A stretch of 10,612 nt of DNA from Phycisphaerae bacterium (GTDB lineage: Bacteria > Planctomycetota > Phycisphaerae > Phycisphaerales > SM1A02). Both the position numbers and the translations under genes were made by a program. The first letter of the stretch is position 1, and each line of letters opens with the position of its first letter. Shown one piece after another: positions 5,897 through 10,612 of this stretch. Location: positions 1-10,612 of the forward strand of contig PKCT01000189.1 of assembly GCA_002862325.1 (NCBI GenBank), in the 5' to 3' direction. The notes below the pieces were generated by a model. It saw only the letters and a list, made by a program, of their open reading frames with translations, was not told the origin of the DNA and did no database searches.

Positions 5897-8572
5897 ATGC
5901 ATCGGTTCCAGACCAGTTTCAAGAATCACGCGTTGTCAGTCGTCACGTCGGCCGCGATGGTCGGCCTGCTCTCGGGCACCGCTCTCGCCGAGGTCGAGAC
6001 CACGGCGATCGACTTTGGCCAGAATCCCGCCGCGAGCTGCGGCGTCGGTCCCGTCTACAACGGGGAGTTCGACGGTACGAGTGGTTTCGTGTCGATGGCG
6101 ATCTCCGATTGTGGGGTGGTGGAGAGTCCGGCGCTCGACCTCGGCGGTGGCGTGACCTTCCAGTTCACCAACGTGAGCGGCTGGAACAATACGGACGGCG
6201 TTGGGGCCGACCAGGTCCAGGCGCTGACCGGCGACCACTTCCTTTCGTCTGCGCTCGGCGCCGACGACCCCGCAGCCTTCTCGGTGACGGGGCTCGCGCC
6301 CGAGGACATCCTGATCCTCGAGTTCGTCGATCGTCGTGGTGGAGAGCAGGCCCTCGTGACCTTCGAAGGCGTCACGACCCTCGTCAGTAGTGACGCATTA
6401 GGCGAGTTCACCGATGTTTCAGGCGGTGGCGTCACGGGTGAGACGAGTTATTCGGGTTCCTTCACAGGCGCCAGCGGTTCCGGCGAGGGCAATCTCGCGG
6501 GTGCCCGGATCACGATCGTGCGTCCCGACGTCGGTGCGCCCTGCGAGGGCGACTTCAACGCCGACGGCAGGGTGGACGGCGCCGACTTCGGAAGCGTGCT
6601 GGCGAGCTGGGGCAAGTGCAACGGGTGTCCCCAGGATCTCGATGGGAACGGATCCGTGAACGGCGCCGATCTCGGCTCGTTCCTGGCCAAGTGGGGCGAG
6701 TGCCCGGGTGGCGGTGGCCCTTCCGGCGCTTGCTGCGTCGGTGAAAGATGCTGGGAACTCGGGGCGGCCGACTGCGCAGCGTTGAATGGCATCTACGAGA
6801 ACGACGGTACGACCTGCAAGGGTGTGATCTGCGAACCGCCGACACAGGGTGCCTGCTGCGAGACTGGTGAGGTCCCAGGCTGCATCGACTCTATCTGTTC
6901 GAACGCTGTCTGCCTCTCCCTTCCCGAATGCTGCGACACACTCTGGGACGCGAATTGCGCGGCGGCCGCGATCGAGATCTGCAACAACTGCGACGGAACG
7001 ACCGACTACAACGTCTTCGCGCTCGACTTCGGTCAGGAGACCGGCTGCGCGAGCCCCGCGTTCACCGGGACCTACGACGGTTCCTCCCGGTTCATTCCCT
7101 TCACGATCAGCGACTGTGGTGCGATCGAGAGCCCGTCGATCGATCTCGGCGGCGTGGTCCTGGAGTTCGTCAACGTCACAGGTTGGAACAACACCGACGG
7201 TTTCCCTGCGAACGAGGTGCCCGCCCTGACCGGCGACCACTTCTTCTCGGCCGCGAACGGTGCCAGCGATCCGGTCACCTTCACGGTTTCGGGCCTCGAT
7301 CCGAGTGCCACGCTCATCCTCGAGTTCCTAGACCGGCGTGGAAGCGAGACCGCCCTGGTCACCTTCGAGGGGACGACGACCCTCGTCGACAAGGAATCGA
7401 TCGGCGAGTTCACGGACGTCTCCGGCGGTGGTGTGACCGGCAAGTCCACCTACTCCGGAAGCTTCACCGGCAGCGCCGGCGTCGGCGAGGGCAACCTCGC
7501 CGGGGCGAGGATCACGGTGATCAACGACGTCGGCAACGGTGTAAACGGTGCCTGCTGTCTCGGAAGCTCCTGCGCGCAGTATCCCGAGGCGCTCTGCACC
7601 GCGATCGGCGGCGTGCATCAGGGCGAAGGTACGCCCTGCGACGACGAGATCTGCCTGCCTCCGAGCCAGGGCATCTGCTGCGAGTCCAACCCAGTCGTCG
7701 CTGGATGCGTCGATCCCCGGTGCGCGAACGCAGTCTGCCTCGCGCTTCCGGACTGCTGCGACGTCGCCTGGGATCAGTCGTGTGCGGACTTCGCCGTGAC
7801 CGAATGCAACGGTTGCGACGGGTCCACCAACACCCTCGTCGGGGCGATCGACTTCGGTCAGGATCCGGGGCCGCAGTGCGGCACCAGTCCGGTGTTCAAC
7901 GGGACCTTCGATTCGACCACCGGCTTCGTCGGTATGACGCTCTCGGACTGCGGGGCGGTCGAGAGCCCGGTGCTCAACGTGGGCGACGGCGTTCAGCTCC
8001 AGTTCATCGACGTCACTGGTTGGAACAACACCGACGGCGTCGGGCCGGAGGCCACTCAGGCTCTGACCGGCGACCACTTCTTCTCGGCGGCGGAGGGTTC
8101 GAGTGATCCCGTCGTCTTCCAGGTCACCGGCATGAACTGCTGCGACACTCTGATCCTCGAGTTCGTGGATCGTCGCGGCAGCGAGTCCGCTCTGGTGACC
8201 TTCGAGGGAGCGACGACGCTCGTGAGCAGCGACCAACTCGGCGAGTTCACCGACGTGTCAGGTGGAGGCGTGACCGGCAAGGACACCTACATCGGTTCCT
8301 TCACCGGCCCCGACGGCTTCGGTGAGGGTAATCTCGCCGGTGCCCGTCTCATCATCGTTCCGGGCCCGCCCGATTGCGACCCCTCGTCGTGCGGCAGCGG
8401 TGGTGGAGGCGATTGCGGGACCTGCAATCAGGTCAATAACGATCCTGGATGCTCCGACGAGGACTGCCAGAATGCGGTCTGTGCTGCGGATGCGTTCTGT
8501 TGTCAGGTCCAGTGGGACTCGAGCTGTGCTCAGAAGGCGACCGGCGGCGACTACCCGGAATGCGACTGCTGA
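5897..8572 (+). CDS. exported modular protein: three DFGQ domains, dockerin-like pair, Cys-rich modules
   Basis: The ATG at 5897 is chosen over an earlier frame opening. GGAG (5883-5886) is 10 bp upstream, and the start gives a signal peptide (hydrophobic residues 12-31, cleavage likely after ALA at 29-31). The 891-residue order is DFGQ copy 3 (39-208), dockerin-like pair (216-269; loops DFNADGRVDGAD and DLDGNGSVNGAD), GxCC module (279-312), Cys-rich module (320-362), DFGQ copy 4 (377-542), GxCC module (553-586), Cys-rich module (594-637), DFGQ copy 5 (652-821) and a terminal Cys-rich module (840-891). The Cys-rich modules share the pattern C-x-x-AVC-x-x-x-x-x-CC-x-x-x-WD-x-x-CA, known from planctomycete and myxobacterial secreted proteins. 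Many disulfides are expected, fitting an extracellular site. It is a clear paralogue of the preceding gene. No anchor signal is seen and the function is unknown. Confidence 0.92.
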   Translation: MHRFQTSFKNHALSVVTSAAMVGLLSGTALAEVETTAIDFGQNPAASCGVGPVYNGEFDGTSGFVSMAISDCGVVESPALDLGGGVTFQFTNVSGWNNTDGVGADQVQALTGDHFLSSALGADDPAAFSVTGLAPEDILILEFVDRRGGEQALVTFEGVTTLVSSDALGEFTDVSGGGVTGETSYSGSFTGASGSGEGNLAGARITIVRPDVGAPCEGDFNADGRVDGADFGSVLASWGKCNGCPQDLDGNGSVNGADLGSFLAKWGECPGGGGPSGACCVGERCWELGAADCAALNGIYENDGTTCKGVICEPPTQGACCETGEVPGCIDSICSNAVCLSLPECCDTLWDANCAAAAIEICNNCDGTTDYNVFALDFGQETGCASPAFTGTYDGSSRFIPFTISDCGAIESPSIDLGGVVLEFVNVTGWNNTDGFPANEVPALTGDHFFSAANGASDPVTFTVSGLDPSATLILEFLDRRGSETALVTFEGTTTLVDKESIGEFTDVSGGGVTGKSTYSGSFTGSAGVGEGNLAGARITVINDVGNGVNGACCLGSSCAQYPEALCTAIGGVHQGEGTPCDDEICLPPSQGICCESNPVVAGCVDPRCANAVCLALPDCCDVAWDQSCADFAVTECNGCDGSTNTLVGAIDFGQDPGPQCGTSPVFNGTFDSTTGFVGMTLSDCGAVESPVLNVGDGVQLQFIDVTGWNNTDGVGPEATQALTGDHFFSAAEGSSDPVVFQVTGMNCCDTLILEFVDRRGSESALVTFEGATTLVSSDQLGEFTDVSGGGVTGKDTYIGSFTGPDGFGEGNLAGARLIIVPGPPDCDPSSCGSGGGGDCGTCNQVNNDPGCSDEDCQNAVCAADAFCCQVQWDSSCAQKATGGDYPECDC
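6011..6520 (+). repeat. DFGQ domain copy 3
   Basis: Residues 39-208 of the second modular protein (170 residues). It has DFGQ, VYNGEFDGTSGF, SDCGVVESPALD, VSGWNNTDG, LTGDHF, DRRGGE, LVTFEGVTTLV, FTDVSGGGVTG and GNLAGARITI. The conserved cysteines are Cys48 and Cys72. It is the short form with LGEF before the TDVSGGG strand. Confidence 0.85.
6542..6703 (+). other. dockerin-like EF-hand pair in the second modular protein
   Basis: Residues 216-269. The two calcium-type loops, DFNADGRVDGAD and DLDGNGSVNGAD, are separated by a short CNGC link absent from the paralogue; both are followed by hydrophobic helix starts (FGSVL, LGSFL). The pair lies in the middle of the protein, not at the C-terminus as in cellulosomal enzymes. 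Confidence 0.75.
7025..7522 (+). repeat. DFGQ domain copy 4
   Basis: Residues 377-542 of the second modular protein (166 residues, the shortest copy). It has DFGQ, FTGTYDGSSRF, SDCGAIESPSID, VTGWNNTDG, LTGDHFF, DRRGSE, LVTFEGTTTLV, FTDVSGGGVTGK and GNLAGARITV. The cysteines are Cys384 and Cys407. Ser replaces the second Gly of DRRGGE, as in copy 5. Confidence 0.85.
7850..8359 (+). repeat. DFGQ domain copy 5
   Basis: Residues 652-821 of the second modular protein (170 residues). It has DFGQ, VFNGTFDSTTGF, SDCGAVESPVLN, VTGWNNTDG, LTGDHFF, DRRGSE, LVTFEGATTLV, FTDVSGGGVTGK and GNLAGARLII. The cysteines are Cys661 and Cys685, plus an extra CC (748-749) before TLILEF. Confidence 0.85.
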
Positions 8573-8629
8573 GTCGATCGTCGTTTGTCACCGAGCATTC
8601 GCTCGACGAGGCTATGATTCCAGCAATCC

Positions 8630-8670
8630 ACCCGGTGCGGGCGTTCACCCGCCCGCACCGGGTCTTTCAT
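8630..8670 (+). terminator. hairpin terminator after the second modular gene
   Basis: The arms ACCCGGTGCGGGCG (8630-8643) and CGCCCGCACCGGGT (8650-8663) are perfectly complementary over 14 bp with a six-base loop, followed by CTTTCATT. It lies 57 bp after the stop codon and only 33 bp before the next start codon, so that gene must use a promoter close by or depend on read-through. Confidence 0.85.
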
Positions 8671-8696
8671 TCACTGAGATATTCGCGGAGACCGGT

Positions 8697-10612
8697 GTGA
8701 AGCACGAGGAACGTTCCACGAGGTCGTTCGGCAAGAGCATGTCGTTTTTGCCGTCCATCGGCGTCCCGGTCATCTCGATGGTGGTGGGGGTCGCTCCGAT
8801 CGCGCTCGCGGGTCCCCCGACGTCGTCGAAGGGACCCACGATGTTCCAGTCCCTTCCCGCCGAGCGGACCGGCATCGACTTCGTCAATCCGATTCTTCCC
8901 GACCATCCGAAGAACTACCTCTTTCCCTTCGGGTACGCCTGCGGTGGCGTGAGCATCGGCGATCTCGATGGCGACGAGCGTCCGGACGTCTTCTGCGTCG
9001 GTGGGCCGCGCGACAACGGGCTCTACCTCCAGGTCGACTCGGAGGACGGCATGCGGTTCACCCGGATTCTCGATCCGGTGGTCGGTGGCGGCGACTCGTG
9101 GGGGACCGGCGCCTCGCTCGTCGACATCGACGGAGACGGCGACCTCGACATCTACGTCTGCAACTACGACGCACCGAATCAGCTCTTCGTCAACCGGTCG
9201 ACGCCCGGATCGCCGAGCTTCACGGAGGAGGGAGCCGCCTATGGCCTCGACCTTCGAGATGCCTCGGTCTTCTCGACCTTCGCCGACGTCGACAACGACG
9301 GCGATCTCGACGTCTACATCGGATGCAATCGCTACGTGCCCGCGGACGGCCTTCCCAACGAGGCGCCGGGCGAGTACGACCCCGAAACCGACACCGTCAA
9401 GATGTTTCCGAAGTACGAGCGGTACTTCAAGGCGTGGAAGTCCGCTGAGGGGAAGTTCGACGCGGACAGCTACGGGCGAGACGACTACTTCCTGATCAAT
9501 CGAGGAGCTGACGCCGATGGCCAGGTTCGGTACGAGGACGTGACGTCGGTGGTGGGGATCGATGGTTCGGGCCACGCCTTGTCGGCCACCTGGATCGACG
9601 TCGATCGGGATGGACGGCTGGATCTCCATGTCGCCAACGACTTCGAGGATCCCGATCGCTTCTACCGAAACCTCGGTCCCGCCGTCGACGGAACCGTTCG
9701 ATTCGAAGACGCCATCGCCGAAGTCCTGCCCTACACGACCTGGTCGAGCATGGGTGCCGACGTCGGCGATCTCGACGGCGATGGGATGCTCGACCTCATG
9801 GTCGCGGACATGGCGGCCACGACCCACTTCAAGTCCAAGTTGAATATGGGTGAGATGGGGGGGCGTCGGCGCTGGATTCTCGAGAACGGCTGGCCGCGAC
9901 AGACGATGCGGAACATGCTCTACCTCGATACGGGTCTGGGAACGTACCGGGAGGCGGGATTCCTGACCGGTCTGGACAGCTCCGACTGGACCTGGGCGGT
10001 CAAGATCGCAGACTTCGATCAGGATGGCCGGCCGGATGTGTATTTCACGAACGGCATGAGCCGGAACTACACCGATTCGGACATTCCGTTCGCGGGGGTC
10101 GAACGGTTCGGTCGCACCCAGTGGGATCACTATCGGGACCAGGAGCCGCTGCGCGAGAACAACATGGCGTACCGGAATCGTGGTGGACTCGTCTTCGACG
10201 ACAGCAGCGAGGAATGGGGGCTCGGCAAGTTCGGCATGACCTACAGTGCCGCCTACGGCGACCTCGATCTCGACGGTGATCTCGATCTGGTCACGGCGAA
10301 TCTCGACGAGCCGGTCTCGGTCTATCGGAACGACACCGACGGGAACTGGCTCGGCGTCCGACTGGCGAGCGACACCGCCAATCGCCATGGCATCGGGAGC
10401 GTCGTCACTGTGAAGACGAAGTCGCACGGCGATCTGGTGCGTTCGATGAATCCCTGGACCGGCTGGGCGTCGACCAACGATGGTGAACTGCACTTCGGCC
10501 TGGGTGACGACGCCGAGATCGAGGCGATCGAGGTGCTCTGGCCGGGGGGTCGTCTGCAGCGACACCTACCTCGGAATTGCTGTAGTCGACTTCCGCCAGC
10601 AGGAGGAAGGGC
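8697..10612 (+). CDS. secreted FG-GAP/VCBS repeat protein with ASPIC/UnbV domain (CRTAC1-like), 3' end outside window
   Basis: The frame is open from GTG 8697 (GGAG at 8687-8690, 6 bp upstream) to the window edge, 638 codons so far. An ATG at 8739 is the alternative start; both keep the signal peptide (hydrophobic core about residues 21-37, cleavage probable after ALA). Seven Asp-rich FG-GAP/VCBS motifs of the GDLDGDG-x-x-D type occur near residues 88, 143, 197, 299, 357, 439 and 521, as in a calcium-bound beta-propeller. Residues 551-621 form an ASPIC/UnbV domain, with VTVKTKSHGDLVRSMNPWTG, the STNDGELHFGLGDDAEIEAI strand pair and VLWPGGRLQ. Such CRTAC1-like proteins are common in planctomycetes; they are thought to be secreted or surface proteins of unknown function. 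The last 17 codons in this frame (RHLPRNCCSR...) do not fit the domain; see the frameshift finding. Confidence 0.88.
   Translation, partial: MKHEERSTRSFGKSMSFLPSIGVPVISMVVGVAPIALAGPPTSSKGPTMFQSLPAERTGIDFVNPILPDHPKNYLFPFGYACGGVSIGDLDGDERPDVFCVGGPRDNGLYLQVDSEDGMRFTRILDPVVGGGDSWGTGASLVDIDGDGDLDIYVCNYDAPNQLFVNRSTPGSPSFTEEGAAYGLDLRDASVFSTFADVDNDGDLDVYIGCNRYVPADGLPNEAPGEYDPETDTVKMFPKYERYFKAWKSAEGKFDADSYGRDDYFLINRGADADGQVRYEDVTSVVGIDGSGHALSATWIDVDRDGRLDLHVANDFEDPDRFYRNLGPAVDGTVRFEDAIAEVLPYTTWSSMGADVGDLDGDGMLDLMVADMAATTHFKSKLNMGEMGGRRRWILENGWPRQTMRNMLYLDTGLGTYREAGFLTGLDSSDWTWAVKIADFDQDGRPDVYFTNGMSRNYTDSDIPFAGVERFGRTQWDHYRDQEPLRENNMAYRNRGGLVFDDSSEEWGLGKFGMTYSAAYGDLDLDGDLDLVTANLDEPVSVYRNDTDGNWLGVRLASDTANRHGIGSVVTVKTKSHGDLVRSMNPWTGWASTNDGELHFGLGDDAEIEAIEVLWPGGRLQRHLPRNCCSRLPPAGGR

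Noticed and set aside
4223..5929. Long minus-strand open frame (568 codons) opposite the first modular gene
   Set aside because: It is the antisense of a clearly coding frame with repeated domains and signal peptide. It is rich in Val, Ala, Asp and Glu without any domain, as expected from high-GC codon bias.
8585..8618. TTGTCA and TATGAT as a promoter for the FG-GAP gene
   Set aside because: The hexamers are good matches but are 22 bp apart, too far for a normal promoter, and the terminator hairpin follows directly.
8667..10565. Long minus-strand open frame (632 codons) opposite the FG-GAP protein
   Set aside because: The plus strand shows seven Asp-rich FG-GAP motifs and an ASPIC/UnbV domain in one continuous frame. 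The minus frame is a codon-bias shadow.

Overview
The window is GC-rich, densely coding bacterial DNA that looks like a planctomycete, probably a marine member of the Phycisphaerae line. This is inferred from gene content: large secreted proteins joining dockerin-like EF-hand pairs to two kinds of cysteine-rich module, a CRTAC1-type FG-GAP protein with an ASPIC/UnbV end, a 'CPDCGRPFD' zinc-ribbon motif, and a LacI-family regulator beside predicted surface proteins. No rRNA, tRNA, CRISPR array or transposase was seen.

Left part (1-1018, minus strand): remains of a metal-resistance locus. A secreted His/Asp-rich protein (548-1018) is followed by the first ~115 residues of a TolC/CzcC-type outer-membrane efflux lipoprotein (94-462), which stops abruptly. 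The DNA left of about position 115 looks like the coding end of an unrelated Lys-rich plus-strand frame, so a rearrangement or an assembly join probably lies there. Positions 1019-1705 hold no convincing gene.

Centre (1706-3963, plus strand): a small lipoprotein resembling the COG4337 / iota-class carbonic anhydrase family is closed by a strong hairpin. Then comes a non-coding stretch with a decayed zinc-ribbon gene remnant, a promoter-like pair and a tandem 11-bp repeat that looks like a LacI-type operator, and then the LacI-family regulator.

Right part (4007-8572, plus strand): two tandem paralogous exported proteins (587 and 891 aa) built from five copies of a roughly 170-residue domain not recognised here (named DFGQ domain for its first motif). 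The copies are interleaved with one dockerin-like pair per protein and Cys-rich modules. Each gene has its own hairpin terminator. The regulator ends 43 bp before the first of them with no terminator between, so LacI control of these genes is plausible.

Right edge (8697-10612, plus strand): a secreted FG-GAP/VCBS repeat protein with a C-terminal ASPIC/UnbV domain. It runs off the window, and a possible frameshift lies close to the edge.
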